64,000 nt of DNA from Streptomyces sp. NBC_00448 (GCF_036014115.1 NZ_CP107913.1:5945501-6009500); one strand, 5' to 3'. Positions 25,932 through 35,172 are shown, counted from the stretch's first letter. The notes: generated from the letters alone by a model not told the origin. Translations and numbers: made by a program.

Positions 25932-27053
25932 GTGACTGAGATCGAGATCGGGCGGGGCAAGCGGGGCCGCAGGGCGTATGCGTTCGACGACATCGCCGTG
26001 GTGCCCAGCCGGCGGACCCGGGACCCCAAGGAGGTCTCGATCGCGTGGCAGATCGACGCCTACCGGTTCGAGCTGCCGTTCCTGGCCGCGCCGATGGACT
26101 CGGTGGTCTCCCCCGAGGCGGCGATCCGGATCGGCAACCTGGGCGGCCTCGGGGTGCTGAACCTGGAAGGGCTGTGGACGCGGTACGACGACCCGGAGCC
26201 GCTGCTCGCGGAGATCGCCGAGGTCGACGACTCCCGGGCCACCGCGCGGCTCCAGGAGATCTACGCGGCGCCGATCCGCGAGGAGCTGATCGGCCAGCGG
26301 ATCAAGGAGGTGCGCGACGCCGGGGTGACCACGGCGGCGGCGCTGTCGCCGCAGCGTACGGCGCAGTTCTCCAAGGCCGTGGTGGACGCGGGCGTCGACC
26401 TGTTCGTGATCCGCGGCACCACGGTGTCGGCCGAGCACGTCAGCGGGTCGCACGAGCCGCTGAACCTGAAGCAGTTCATCTACGAGCTGGACGTGCCGGT
26501 GATCGTCGGCGGCTGCGCCACGTACACCGCGGCGCTGCACCTGATGCGGACCGGGGCCGCGGGCGTGCTGGTCGGCTTCGGCGGCGGCGCCGCGCACACC
26601 ACGCGGAACGTGCTGGGCATCCAGGTGCCGATGGCGACCGCCGTCGCGGACGTCTCGGCGGCCCGCCGGGACTACATGGACGAGTCCGGCGGCCGGTACG
26701 TACACGTCATCGCGGACGGCGGCTTCGGCGCGAGCGGCGACCTGCCCAAGGCGATCGCGTGCGGCGCGGACGCGGTGATGATGGGCTCCCCGCTGGCCCG
26801 CGCCACCGACGCGCCCGGCCGCGGCTTCCACTGGGGCATGGAGGCGGTCAACACCGAACTGCCGCGCGGCAAGCGGATGAACCTCGGCACCGCCGGGACC
26901 ACCCAGGACATCCTGCTCGGCCCGTCGCACGCCCCTGACGGCTCGATGAACTTCTTCGGCGCCCTGCGCCGCTCGATGGCCACCACCGGCTACTCGGACC
27001 TGAAGGAGTTCCAGCGCGTCGAGGTCACCGTGTCGCCGACCCACCACCGCTGA
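25932..27053 (+). CDS. guaB3: GuaB3-type IMP dehydrogenase/GMP reductase family protein
   Basis: This 373-residue barrel lacks CBS domains. It begins EIGRGKRGRRAYAFDDIAVVPS, the actinobacterial GuaB3 signature, and keeps the phosphate-binding IADGGFG and MMGSPLA strands. The loop equivalent to the IMPDH catalytic GPGSICTTR reads GGGAAHTTR (His222 at the Cys position), so ordinary IMP oxidation through a thioimidate is not expected. I recall that mycobacterial GuaB1/GuaB3 showed no IMPDH activity. A purine-nucleotide regulatory or alternative reductase role is possible. GTG start at 25932. It ends at a bidirectional terminator. Confidence 0.9.
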   Translation: MTEIEIGRGKRGRRAYAFDDIAVVPSRRTRDPKEVSIAWQIDAYRFELPFLAAPMDSVVSPEAAIRIGNLGGLGVLNLEGLWTRYDDPEPLLAEIAEVDDSRATARLQEIYAAPIREELIGQRIKEVRDAGVTTAAALSPQRTAQFSKAVVDAGVDLFVIRGTTVSAEHVSGSHEPLNLKQFIYELDVPVIVGGCATYTAALHLMRTGAAGVLVGFGGGAAHTTRNVLGIQVPMATAVADVSAARRDYMDESGGRYVHVIADGGFGASGDLPKAIACGADAVMMGSPLARATDAPGRGFHWGMEAVNTELPRGKRMNLGTAGTTQDILLGPSHAPDGSMNFFGALRRSMATTGYSDLKEFQRVEVTVSPTHHR

Positions 27054-27094
27054 GACCGGGAGCACCGGAACCGGAGCACCCGACCGGGAGCACA

Positions 27095-27136
27095 CGAAGG
27101 GGCCCGTATCGCGTCCGCGCGGTACGGGCCCCTTCG
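27095..27136. terminator. Bidirectional terminator after guaB3
   Basis: CGAAGGGGCCCGTA (27095-27108) pairs perfectly with TACGGGCCCCTTCG (27123-27136) around a 14-base loop. It separates guaB3 from a convergent membrane-protein gene. Confidence 0.92.
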
Positions 27137-27157
27137 TCATGCGGTGGTGGCGGCGGC

Positions 27158-27799
27158 TCAGCTTTCGCCCATCCGCTTGGCCAGGCCGAAGGCGGCGAGC
27201 GCGGCGAAGATCAGGAAGAAGACCCGCATCGCGCCGAAGTCCGACTTCCACGCCTTGAAGAGGGTGCCGAAGTGGTGGAAGAGCAGCTGGCTGACGGAGA
27301 GGTCCCCGCCCTGCTGGCTGATGTAGTGGCTGATGACCAGCGCGCCGCCGAAGATCTCGCCGAACATCACCGAGAGCAGCGCGAGCACGATCGCCACGAA
27401 CGGCAGCGCGAGGTTGCGGCCGCCGACCTTGCCCATCGCGACGCCGATCAGCGCGCCGACCGCGAGCGCCGCGTAGCGGAACTCGACCGTGGTGCCGTCG
27501 CTCTTGGCCATGGCGCGCAGCAGCCCGCCGTAGGCGAGCGCCGCGACGATGGCGACCACGACGCCGGCCACGATGCCCAGGCCCACGTTGTCGCGGTGCT
27601 GGGCGACCGCCGGCGGCGGGTAGGCGTTCGGGTTGAAGGCGGGTGCGGCCTGCGGAGCGCCGTACGGGTTCTGCGGCTGGTTCTGGGGCTGGCCGTACGG
27701 GCTCCCGGCCGGCGGCTGGCCGTAGGGGCTGCCGGGCGGCTTCGGGGTGAACGGGTTCTGGCCGGAAGGCTGTTGCGGAGGTGGGAAGTTGGCGCTCAC
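27158..27799 (-). CDS. Small integral membrane protein with Pro/Gln/Gly-rich N-terminus
   Basis: This 213-residue protein has a disordered N-terminus (~75 residues) built from NPFTPKPPGSPYGQPP and GSPYGQPQNQPQNPYG-type repeats. Four or five hydrophobic helices follow (VGLGIVAGVVVAIVAALAYGGLL; AALAVGALIGVAMG; ALPFVAIVLALLSVMFGEIFGGALVI; MRVFFLIFAALAAFGLA). The N-terminal style is typical of Streptomyces membrane proteins that interact through proline-rich segments. No catalytic motif is visible. Start GTG at 27799 with a GGGGGAA ribosome site eight bases away. It is convergent with guaB3 and alone on its strand. Function unknown. Confidence 0.8.
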   Translation of the reverse strand: MSANFPPPQQPSGQNPFTPKPPGSPYGQPPAGSPYGQPQNQPQNPYGAPQAAPAFNPNAYPPPAVAQHRDNVGLGIVAGVVVAIVAALAYGGLLRAMAKSDGTTVEFRYAALAVGALIGVAMGKVGGRNLALPFVAIVLALLSVMFGEIFGGALVISHYISQQGGDLSVSQLLFHHFGTLFKAWKSDFGAMRVFFLIFAALAAFGLAKRMGES

Positions 27800-27987
27800 G
27801 AAAGGTTCCCCCGGGGACGGAAGCGGGTATCGCACAAGGTTGCGCAGGTGCGAAACAGTGACGCCGAAATCTAGCAGGGGGGGATGACAATCGGACAAGA
27901 TGCTTCATCTGCTCGTTACAGGACCACGACAAGTGTGCGCAACCTCAGCCCCACGGGACCCTGTTGTCCCGTCCCGCGCCCGGGGGG

Positions 27988-29274
27988 CTACAGCCGGGCC
28001 GCCGCTCCCGCGGGGGTCGCGCCCCTGGTGTCCAGCAGGAGTTGCGCCTTGACCGCCAGCCCCTGGAGGTCGTAGGTGCGGTGGTGCTGGAGCAGCAGCG
28101 TCAGGTCGGCGTCGGCGGCGGCCTCCCACAGCGAGTCGGCGCGCGGCACCGGATGGTCGAGAACGCGCCACTGCGGCACGTACGGGTCGTGGTAGCAGAG
28201 TTGGGCGCCCAGTTCCATCAGCCGGGTGCCGATCTCCCGGGCCGGCGCGCCCTCCTGGTCGGCGAGGTCCGCCTTGTAGGTGACGCCCAGCAGCAGCACC
28301 CGGGCGCCGCGCAGCGACTTGCCGTGCTCGTTGAGCAGGGCCGCGGCGCGCTGCACCACGTAGCGCGGCATGCGGCCGTTGACCTCCTGGGCGAGTTCGA
28401 CCATGCGCAGCGGGTGGCCGGGGGTGCGCGGGCGGCCGGTGCCGCCGCCGGTGCCGGTGGCGAAGTGCGGCGCCGCGTTGGGGTCGAGGGGCACCGCGTG
28501 GCCGCCGACGCCGGGGCCCGGGCGGAACGCCTGGAAGCCGAACGGCTTGGTCTCCGCGCAGCGGATCACGTCCCACAGGTCGACGCCGAGGTCGTGGCAG
28601 TAGACCGCCATCTCGTTGGCGAAGGCGATGTTGACGTGCCGGTAGTTGGTCTCCAGCAGCTTGACCGCCTCGGCCTCGCGCGGGCCGCGGGCGCGTACCA
28701 CCCGCTCGCTCAGGCGGCTGTAGAAGGCGGCGGCCGCCTCGGTGCAGGCGGGGGTGAGGCCGCCGACCACCTTGGGGATGTGGGAGAGCGGGAAGTCGCG
28801 GTTGCCGAGGTCGAGCCGGCCGGGGGAGTAGGCGAGGTGGAAGTCGCGGCCGGCCCGCAGCCCGCCGGCCTCGATCAGCGGCCGCAGGTACTCCTCGGTG
28901 GTGCCCGGGTGCACCGCCGACTCCAGGACGACGGTGGTGTGCGGGCGCAGGTGCCCGGCGAGCGCGCGGGCGGCGGCGGCGACCGCGGTCAGGTCCAGCG
29001 CGTGGTCCTCGCCGAGCGGGGTAGGAGCGCAGATCACAGCGGTTCTGACCCGGCCGAGCACCGCGGGGTCGCTGGTCGCGCGGAAGCCGCCGGCCAGCAT
29101 CCGGCGCAGTTCGGCCGCGGCCAGGGTGCCCGGTGGCACCCGGCCGGCGTTGATGTCGGCCACGACGGCCGGATCGGGGTCGTAGCCGATGGTGCCGATA
29201 CCGGCGGCGGTGGCCGCCTGCGCGAGGGGGAGACCGGTATGGCCCAGTCCGAGTACGGCGAGGTCTGCGGGCAT
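27988..29274 (-). CDS. Nucleotide-sugar dehydrogenase family protein lacking the catalytic Cys
   Basis: This 428-residue protein has UDP-glucose/UDP-ManNAc dehydrogenase architecture. An N-terminal NAD domain (LAVLGLGHTGLPLAQA), LAYSPGRLDLGN, the central helix with LLETNYRHVNIAFANEMAVYC and a C-terminal domain with LLLGVTYKADLAD are all present. The active-site strand reads GPGVGGHAVPLDP; in active enzymes the residue after GGH is the nucleophilic Cys, here Ala260. The two-step oxidation of the sugar C6 hydroxyl should therefore be impaired. The RFAD-equivalent segment of family enzymes is SPGRLDL. The start is ATG 29274. It is divergent from glpD; no glycosyltransferase genes are nearby. Confidence 0.85.
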   Translation of the reverse strand: MPADLAVLGLGHTGLPLAQAATAAGIGTIGYDPDPAVVADINAGRVPPGTLAAAELRRMLAGGFRATSDPAVLGRVRTAVICAPTPLGEDHALDLTAVAAAARALAGHLRPHTTVVLESAVHPGTTEEYLRPLIEAGGLRAGRDFHLAYSPGRLDLGNRDFPLSHIPKVVGGLTPACTEAAAAFYSRLSERVVRARGPREAEAVKLLETNYRHVNIAFANEMAVYCHDLGVDLWDVIRCAETKPFGFQAFRPGPGVGGHAVPLDPNAAPHFATGTGGGTGRPRTPGHPLRMVELAQEVNGRMPRYVVQRAAALLNEHGKSLRGARVLLLGVTYKADLADQEGAPAREIGTRLMELGAQLCYHDPYVPQWRVLDHPVPRADSLWEAAADADLTLLLQHHRTYDLQGLAVKAQLLLDTRGATPAGAAARL

Positions 29275-29335
29275 CGTTGCGGGTCCTCTCCCTGGAGCCG
29301 ACCCTCGGTGAGACACACAAAGAGGCTCACAGATG

Positions 29336-29354
29336 GTTTTAAAACAGGTTAACC
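29336..29354. promoter_or_regulatory. Twin palindromes in the glpD upstream region
   Basis: GTTTTAAAAC (29336-29345) and GGTTAACC (29347-29354) are two perfect palindromes one base apart inside the only AT-rich patch of the 326-base divergent gap (29275-29600). They are candidates for operator or core-promoter DNA serving glpD or the dehydrogenase gene. Confidence 0.45.
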
Positions 29355-29527
29355 AGACAAATCACTGATATGACCACACGGCGCGCCGGGCAGCGCTGGC
29401 CGGTCGGCGCGGGTGCGGTCACTATCGAGAGGGAGCGGGTAGGTACGCGGCGGCCCGATCCGACCGCGCCACCAGCCGCGGAACACGCTGCGGCGGCGAC
29501 GCCACGGCACCGATCGGCAGGCGGCAG

Positions 29528-29582
29528 CGCGACACCGAGCGACCGCGAGCGACACCGAGACACCGAGCGACACCGCAGCGAC
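29528..29582. repeat. Short tandem repeat upstream of glpD
   Basis: Imperfect repeats of gcgacaccgag (10-11 bases, about five copies) occupy the segment just before the glpD ribosome site. They would place a repetitive A/C/G-rich leader in the mRNA. Confidence 0.6.
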
Positions 29583-29600
29583 GCAGTCACGGAGGCACGG

Positions 29601-31307
29601 ATGCGTACGACATCACTCGGCCCGGCGGAAAGGGCCCAGGCTCTCGCCCGGATGGCCGAGCACGAACTGGACATCCTGGTCGTGGGCGGCGGCGTGGTCG
29701 GCGCGGGCACCGCGCTGGACGCCGCCACCCGCGGCCTGTCGGTGGGCCTGGTCGAGGCCCGCGACTGGGCGTCCGGCACGTCGAGCCGGTCGAGCAAGCT
29801 CATCCACGGCGGCCTGCGCTATCTGGAGATGCTGGACTTCGCCCTGGTCAGAGAGGCGCTGAAGGAGCGCGGCCTGCTGCTGGAACGGCTGGCCCCGCAC
29901 CTGGTCAGGCCGGTGCCGTTCCTCTACCCGCTCCAGCACAAGGGCTGGGAGCGGCTCTACGCCGGCTCCGGCGTGGCGCTCTACGACGCGATGTCGATCT
30001 CCTCCGGGCACGGCCGCGGCCTGCCCGTCCACCGCCACCTCAGCCGCAAGCACGCGCTGCGGATCGCGCCCGCGCTGCGCAAGGACGCCCTGGTCGGCGC
30101 CCTGCAGTACTACGACGCCCAGGTCGACGACGCCCGCCTGGTGATGACGCTGGTGCGCACCGCGGCGTCGTACGGCGCGGTGGTGGCCAACCAGGCCCGC
30201 GTGGTCGGGTTCCTGCGCGAGGGCGAGCGGGTGGTCGGCGCCCGGGTCGAGGACCTGGAGGCCGGCGGCGAGTACGAGGTCAGGGCCCGTCAGGTGGTCA
30301 ACGCGACCGGGGTGTTCACCGACGACACGCAGGCCCTGATCGGCGAGCGCGGCCAGTTCCACGTCCGCGCCTCCAAGGGCATCCACCTGGTCGTGCCGAA
30401 GGACCGCATCCACTCCAGCACCGGGCTGATCCTGCGGACCGAGAAGAGCGTGCTCTTCGTCATCCCGTGGGGCCGGCACTGGATCGTGGGCACCACCGAC
30501 ACCGACTGGGACCTGGACAAGTCGCACCCGGCCGCGTCCAGCGCCGACATCGACTACCTGCTCGAACACGTCAACTCGGTGCTCGCCACCCCGCTGACCA
30601 GGGACGATGTCCAGGGCGTGTACGCGGGCCTGCGGCCGCTGCTGGCCGGCGAGTCCGACGCGACCAGCAAGCTGTCCCGCGAGCACACCGTCGCCCACCC
30701 GCTGCCGGGCCTGGTGGTGGTGGCCGGCGGCAAGTACACCACCTACCGGGTGATGGCCAAGGACGCGGTGGACGAGGCCGTGCACGGCCTGGACCGCAAG
30801 GTGGCCGGCTGCTGCACCGAGGAGGTGCCGCTGCTCGGCGCCGAGGGCTACCAGGCGCTGTGGAACGCCCGGGCCCGCACCGCCGCCCGTACCGGCGTGC
30901 ACGTCGCCCGGGTGGAGCACCTGCTCAACCGGTACGGCACGCTCTCCGAGGAGGTGCTGGCGCTGATCGCCGAGGACCCCTCGCTCGGCGAACCGCTGCC
31001 CGCCGCCGACGACTACCTGCGCGCCGAGATCGTCTACGCGGCCCAGAGCGAGGGTGCCCGTCACCTGGAGGACGTACTGACCCGCAGAACGCGTATCTCG
31101 ATCGAGACCTTCGACCGCGGCACCGGAAGCGCGCGCCCCGCCGCGGAGTTGATGGCACCTGTGCTGGGCTGGGACCAGGCGCAGATCGACAAGGAAGTCG
31201 AGTACTACGAGAAGCGGGTCGAGGCCGAGCGCGAGTCGCAACTCCAGCCCGATGACCAGACCGCGGACGCCGCTCGGTTGGGCGCGCCCGATATCGTGCC
31301 TCTCTAG
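29601..31307 (+). CDS. glpD: Glycerol-3-phosphate dehydrogenase
   Basis: This 568-residue FAD enzyme oxidises sn-glycerol-3-phosphate to dihydroxyacetone phosphate at the inner membrane, passing electrons to quinone. The FAD loop is VVGGGVVGAG (residues 27-36), followed by TSSRSSKLIHGGLRYLE, IPWGRHWIVGTTDTDWD and GGKYTTYRVMAKDAVD, all diagnostic of GlpD. The C-terminal DAO_C domain is present. The ATG at 29601 has GGAGG six bases upstream; the same frame extends upstream through repeat sequence that is clearly not coding. No glpF/glpK genes accompany it here. Confidence 0.96.
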   Translation: MRTTSLGPAERAQALARMAEHELDILVVGGGVVGAGTALDAATRGLSVGLVEARDWASGTSSRSSKLIHGGLRYLEMLDFALVREALKERGLLLERLAPHLVRPVPFLYPLQHKGWERLYAGSGVALYDAMSISSGHGRGLPVHRHLSRKHALRIAPALRKDALVGALQYYDAQVDDARLVMTLVRTAASYGAVVANQARVVGFLREGERVVGARVEDLEAGGEYEVRARQVVNATGVFTDDTQALIGERGQFHVRASKGIHLVVPKDRIHSSTGLILRTEKSVLFVIPWGRHWIVGTTDTDWDLDKSHPAASSADIDYLLEHVNSVLATPLTRDDVQGVYAGLRPLLAGESDATSKLSREHTVAHPLPGLVVVAGGKYTTYRVMAKDAVDEAVHGLDRKVAGCCTEEVPLLGAEGYQALWNARARTAARTGVHVARVEHLLNRYGTLSEEVLALIAEDPSLGEPLPAADDYLRAEIVYAAQSEGARHLEDVLTRRTRISIETFDRGTGSARPAAELMAPVLGWDQAQIDKEVEYYEKRVEAERESQLQPDDQTADAARLGAPDIVPL

Positions 31308-31367
31308 GCGCCAAGTTCGCCTGGGCGCAAGACGGGAGGCGCCCGCGGGGGATCGGAAGGGCACGAC

Positions 31368-33140
31368 ATGAATGGGGCCGGACACGGCGACGAAGGGCGG
31401 CTCGTCGCGGGCCGCTACCGGCTGCTCGAACGCATCGGCCGGGGTGGGATGGGCACGGTGTGGCTGGCCGAGGACGAACTCCTCGGCCGGCGGGTCGCGG
31501 TGAAGAAGCTGCACCCGCCGCAGCCGCACATGGACGACGAGGAGATGGCCACCCTCTTCGAGCGCACCAGACGCGAGGCCCGGGCCGCCGCTCGGATCAG
31601 CCATCCCAACGTGGTGGTCGTGCACGACGTGGTCGACGACGCGGGGCTGCCGTCGATAGTGATGGAGTACGTCCCCTCGGTCACCCTGGGCGAACGCCTC
31701 AAGGCGCAGGGCCCGTTGGAGCCGGCCGAGGCCGCCCGGGTGGGCCGCGGCATGGTCGCCGCGCTGCGCGCCGCCCACCGCGCCGGGGTGCTGCACCGCG
31801 ACGTGAAGCCCGGCAACGTGCTGCTCGGCGAGGACTCCCGGATCGTCCTCACCGACTTCGGCATCGCCCAGGCGTCCGGCACCTCGACCCTCACCCGCAC
31901 CGGCGAACTCATCGGCTCCATCGACTTCCTGAGCCCGGAGCGGATACGCGGCGTCCTGCCCGGGCCCGAGTCGGACCTGTGGGCGCTGGGCGCGACCCTG
32001 TACCAGGCGGTCGAGGGCATCTCGCCGTTCCGCCGCCCCACCGCGATCGAGACCGCGTACGCCATCGCCGAGGAGCCGCTCGAACCGCCGGGCAAGGCCG
32101 GGGTGCTCGCCGACCTCATCGCCGGACTGCTCGTCAGGGACCCGCAGCAGCGGCTGTCGGCCGAGGAGGCCGAGCGGATGCTGCGGCTGCCGGCCGCGGA
32201 GACGGACACCGCGGAGGTGGAGCGCGAGCGGTTCGGCGCCGAGCAGTCGCCCCGCACCGGGACCACCGTCGTCACACCGCTGGGCACCGGCACGGCGGCC
32301 GGCCCGCAGCAGGGCGCGGACGCCGCTCAGGAGCACCCTGACGGTGCTGCGGGAGCCGCGGGCGGCCCGGGGACGCCGGGCGGCCCGGGGGAGCCCGAGC
32401 CGGGCGGGCAGGGCCGGGACGAGGACACACCGCGGAGCCCGCAGCACGGCGACTCGCTCGCCTCCCACCGGTCGGGCACCGCCCCGCGCCGCCGACGCCG
32501 CGCCCTGCCGTGGATCGCGGCCGTCGCCGTGGCCGCCGTGGCCGCCGGCGGCGCGCTGTACGCCGTCCACCGCTCCCACAGCGGCGGCGCGGACGACTCC
32601 GCCGTCGGCAGTCCGACACCGACCGCTCCGACCAGCGCCCCGGCTCCCACCACGGCCCCCGCGCCGACCACACCGCCGCCGCCGAAGCTCCCGGCCGGCT
32701 ACCGGCTCGCCACGGAGCAGCACGACGGCTACGACTACTCCGTGCCCGTGCCCGAGGGGTGGACCAGGTCCACGCCGAACGGCAGCGACGAGGTCGACTG
32801 GCTCACCGATGACGGGCTGGTCGGGCTGAAGGTCAACGCGCTGCCGTTCGGCAGTACCGACCCCCTGGAGCACTTCGAGGAACTGGAACCGCAGACCGAG
32901 AAGCAGGTCGACGGCTACCACCGCAAGCGGATGGACCGCACCCTGGTCCTCGGCGAGCGGGCCGCGCTGTGGGAGTTCACCTTCAAGGGCAAGATCCGCG
33001 ACTGGCACGCCATCGACATGGGCTTCGGCAAACCGGGCGGCACCGAGTACGCGATCTACCTGTCGGCCCCCGAGGCCCAATGGCAGCAGTGGCTACCGGT
33101 GTTCAACAACGCCGTCGCCGGATTCCGGGCCATGGACTGA
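31368..33140 (+). CDS. Transmembrane Ser/Thr protein kinase 1
   Basis: This 590-residue PknB-type kinase has glycine loop GRGGMG (24-29), VAVKK with Lys46, HRDVKPGN with catalytic Asp145 and DFG Asp163. The activation segment TGELIGSIDFLSPER is also present. A Gly/Pro/Glu-rich linker (~275-375) leads to one membrane helix (~382-402), a Pro/Thr-rich stalk and an extracellular domain of ~145 residues. That domain contains YSVPVPEGW, WEFTFKG and a final FNNAVAGFRAMD. It has no PASTA repeats. It is the first of three consecutive genes sharing this layout. The outer domain may sense a ligand and alter autophosphorylation; targets unknown. Confidence 0.92.
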   Translation: MNGAGHGDEGRLVAGRYRLLERIGRGGMGTVWLAEDELLGRRVAVKKLHPPQPHMDDEEMATLFERTRREARAAARISHPNVVVVHDVVDDAGLPSIVMEYVPSVTLGERLKAQGPLEPAEAARVGRGMVAALRAAHRAGVLHRDVKPGNVLLGEDSRIVLTDFGIAQASGTSTLTRTGELIGSIDFLSPERIRGVLPGPESDLWALGATLYQAVEGISPFRRPTAIETAYAIAEEPLEPPGKAGVLADLIAGLLVRDPQQRLSAEEAERMLRLPAAETDTAEVERERFGAEQSPRTGTTVVTPLGTGTAAGPQQGADAAQEHPDGAAGAAGGPGTPGGPGEPEPGGQGRDEDTPRSPQHGDSLASHRSGTAPRRRRRALPWIAAVAVAAVAAGGALYAVHRSHSGGADDSAVGSPTPTAPTSAPAPTTAPAPTTPPPPKLPAGYRLATEQHDGYDYSVPVPEGWTRSTPNGSDEVDWLTDDGLVGLKVNALPFGSTDPLEHFEELEPQTEKQVDGYHRKRMDRTLVLGERAALWEFTFKGKIRDWHAIDMGFGKPGGTEYAIYLSAPEAQWQQWLPVFNNAVAGFRAMD

Positions 33141-33321
33141 CCTGCCGGGTTCGCATGCACCTTCCCCGTTCGGGGATGATGGGTAGCCGAACCGCCCGAC
33201 AACCGCCGCCGGTGAAGCCGTTGGCGGCTGCCGCCATCCGGCACGCGCGCAGGCCCGCACCGGTGCGCGCCGCCACCCCGGGAACCAGGCACCCACCCGG
33301 AAGACACGACAGAGGGATTCC

Positions 33322-35172
33322 ATGAGCGAGGACGAAGGTACCGACGGACGCCTGCTCGCCGACCGGTACCGCCTCGGTGGCGTGCTCGGCAAGGGCGGCA
33401 TGGGCACCGTGTGGCGCGCGGTCGACGAGACGCTCGGCCGCAACGTCGCCGTGAAGGAACTGCGCTTCCCCGGCAACGTGGACGAGGACGAGAAGCGCCG
33501 CCTGGTCACCCGCACCCTGCGCGAGGCGAAGGCCACCGCGCGCATCCGCAACACCGGCGCCATCACGGTCTTCGACGTCGTCAAGGAGGACGACCGGCCG
33601 TGGATCGTCATGGAGCTGGTCGAGGGCCGCTCGCTGGCCGACGCGATCCGCGAGGACGGGCCGCTCACCGCCAGGCGCACCGCGGAGATCGGCCTGGTGC
33701 TGCTCGACGTGCTCAAGGCCGCGCACGCGGAGGGCATCCTGCACCGCGACGTGAAGCCGTCCAACGTGCTGCTCGCGGAGACCGGCGACGACGAGGAGGG
33801 CCGGGCCTCGGGCAGCGGGCGGGTCGTGCTCGGCGACTTCGGCATCGCGCTGATCGACGGCGACCCGTCGGTGACGTCCACCGGCATGCTCGTCGGCGCG
33901 CCGTCGTACATCTCGCCCGAGCGGGCCCGCGGCCAGAAGCCCGGGCCGCCCGCCGACCTGTGGTCGCTCGGCGCGCTGCTGTACGCCTCCGTCGAGGGCC
34001 ACCCGCCCTACGACAAGGGCTCCGCGATCGCCACCCTCACCGCGGTGATGACCGAGCCGGTCGGGCCGATGAGCAACGCCGGGCCACTCGCCGAGGCGAT
34101 CAACGGGCTGCTGGTCAAGGACCCGGACCGGCGGCTGGACGACGCGGGCGCGCGGCGGCTGCTCAACGCCGTGGTGAACGCCCCGGACCAGCCGGTCGAG
34201 CCGGCCGCCGACGCGACCAGCGTGATGCCGATGCCGTCGGTGCCGCCCACCGTGGGCGCCGCGATCGACCCCCAGCCCGTGCCGACGGACGCGCCGCCCG
34301 CCGCCCGCAAGGCCGCGATCGACCAGGCCAGGGCACGCGAGGCGCTGCGCGCGCTGCGCAAGGCGACCGACCGGAAGGTGCCCGCGGGAGCGGGCGCGGC
34401 GGCCCCGGCCGGACCGGCGCGCGCGCCGCTGAGCGACGTGGTGCCGCGCCGCACCATGGTGATCGTCGTGGCCTTGGTGGTGCTGGCGCTGCTGGGCACC
34501 GTGATAGGCATCGCGATAGCCAACTCCGGTGGCGGCGACGGCAAGAGCGGCAAGGGCGCGTCCGGCGGCGGCACGCCGAGCACCTCCGCCCAGGGCACCG
34601 ACAAGAACGCGGCCAAGGAGAAGGGCCAGGGCCAGGACCCCGACGGCGCGGCCGGGTCGCCCGGCACGGCCGGCACGACCGCCTCCACCACCCCGCCGGC
34701 CTCCGGGTCCGGCACCGACGCCCTCCCCCAGGGGTGGCACACCTTCAAGGACTCCGAGGGCTTCTCGATCGCGCTCCCCGCGGGGTGGAAGCGGGTCGGT
34801 GACGACGGCTACGGCGTCGGCTCGCGCTTCAAGGGCAGCGGCGGCGAGAACCTGCTGGTGGACTGGACTCACAGCCCGGGCAAGAGCGCCCTGCACAACT
34901 GGCAGGTCTCGGCGGCCGCCGCGCCGGGGCAGATGAAGAACTACCACCAGATCAAGGTGGCCTCCGCGGACTACCGTGACTACGACGCCGCCGACTGGGA
35001 ATACACCCGGCAGCAGAACGGCAAGGCCGTACATGTCCTGAACCGCGGCATGGTGACGGACAAGAAGCACGGCTACGCCCTGATGTACACCACCCCGGCC
35101 GGCGCGTGGGGCAGCGACGTGAACCAGCACAGGCTCGCGACCTTCTTCAGTACCTTCAAACCGGCCAAGTAG
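33322..35172 (+). CDS. Transmembrane Ser/Thr protein kinase 2
   Basis: This 616-residue kinase has loop GKGGMG (23-28), Lys45 in VAVKE, catalytic Asp143 in HRDVKPSN, DFGIAL and the TSTGMLVGAPSYISPER activation segment. Residues ~280-375 are a linker, ~379-401 a membrane helix (VIVVALVVLALLGTVIGIAIA), then an acidic Gly/Thr/Pro stalk. The outer domain begins WHTFKDSEGFSIALPAGWKR and ends RLATFFSTFKPAK. The outer domain resembles those of genes 1 and 3 in its FSIALPAGW strand and closing helix. The ATG at 33322 follows AGAGGGA. About 180 bases without a gene separate it from kinase 1. Confidence 0.92.
   Translation: MSEDEGTDGRLLADRYRLGGVLGKGGMGTVWRAVDETLGRNVAVKELRFPGNVDEDEKRRLVTRTLREAKATARIRNTGAITVFDVVKEDDRPWIVMELVEGRSLADAIREDGPLTARRTAEIGLVLLDVLKAAHAEGILHRDVKPSNVLLAETGDDEEGRASGSGRVVLGDFGIALIDGDPSVTSTGMLVGAPSYISPERARGQKPGPPADLWSLGALLYASVEGHPPYDKGSAIATLTAVMTEPVGPMSNAGPLAEAINGLLVKDPDRRLDDAGARRLLNAVVNAPDQPVEPAADATSVMPMPSVPPTVGAAIDPQPVPTDAPPAARKAAIDQARAREALRALRKATDRKVPAGAGAAAPAGPARAPLSDVVPRRTMVIVVALVVLALLGTVIGIAIANSGGGDGKSGKGASGGGTPSTSAQGTDKNAAKEKGQGQDPDGAAGSPGTAGTTASTTPPASGSGTDALPQGWHTFKDSEGFSIALPAGWKRVGDDGYGVGSRFKGSGGENLLVDWTHSPGKSALHNWQVSAAAAPGQMKNYHQIKVASADYRDYDAADWEYTRQQNGKAVHVLNRGMVTDKKHGYALMYTTPAGAWGSDVNQHRLATFFSTFKPAK

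Noticed and set aside
24207..27932. 1241-codon minus-strand open frame across guaB and guaB3
   Set aside because: It is antisense to two clear enzymes; in DNA with >90% G/C third positions the opposite strand stays open by composition. Sequence is His/Arg/Asp/Gly-rich without domains.
29370..29600. N-terminal extension of glpD
   Set aside because: The extra 77 codons are Arg/His/Ala-rich repeat sequence, and a strong GGAGG site precedes the ATG at 29601.
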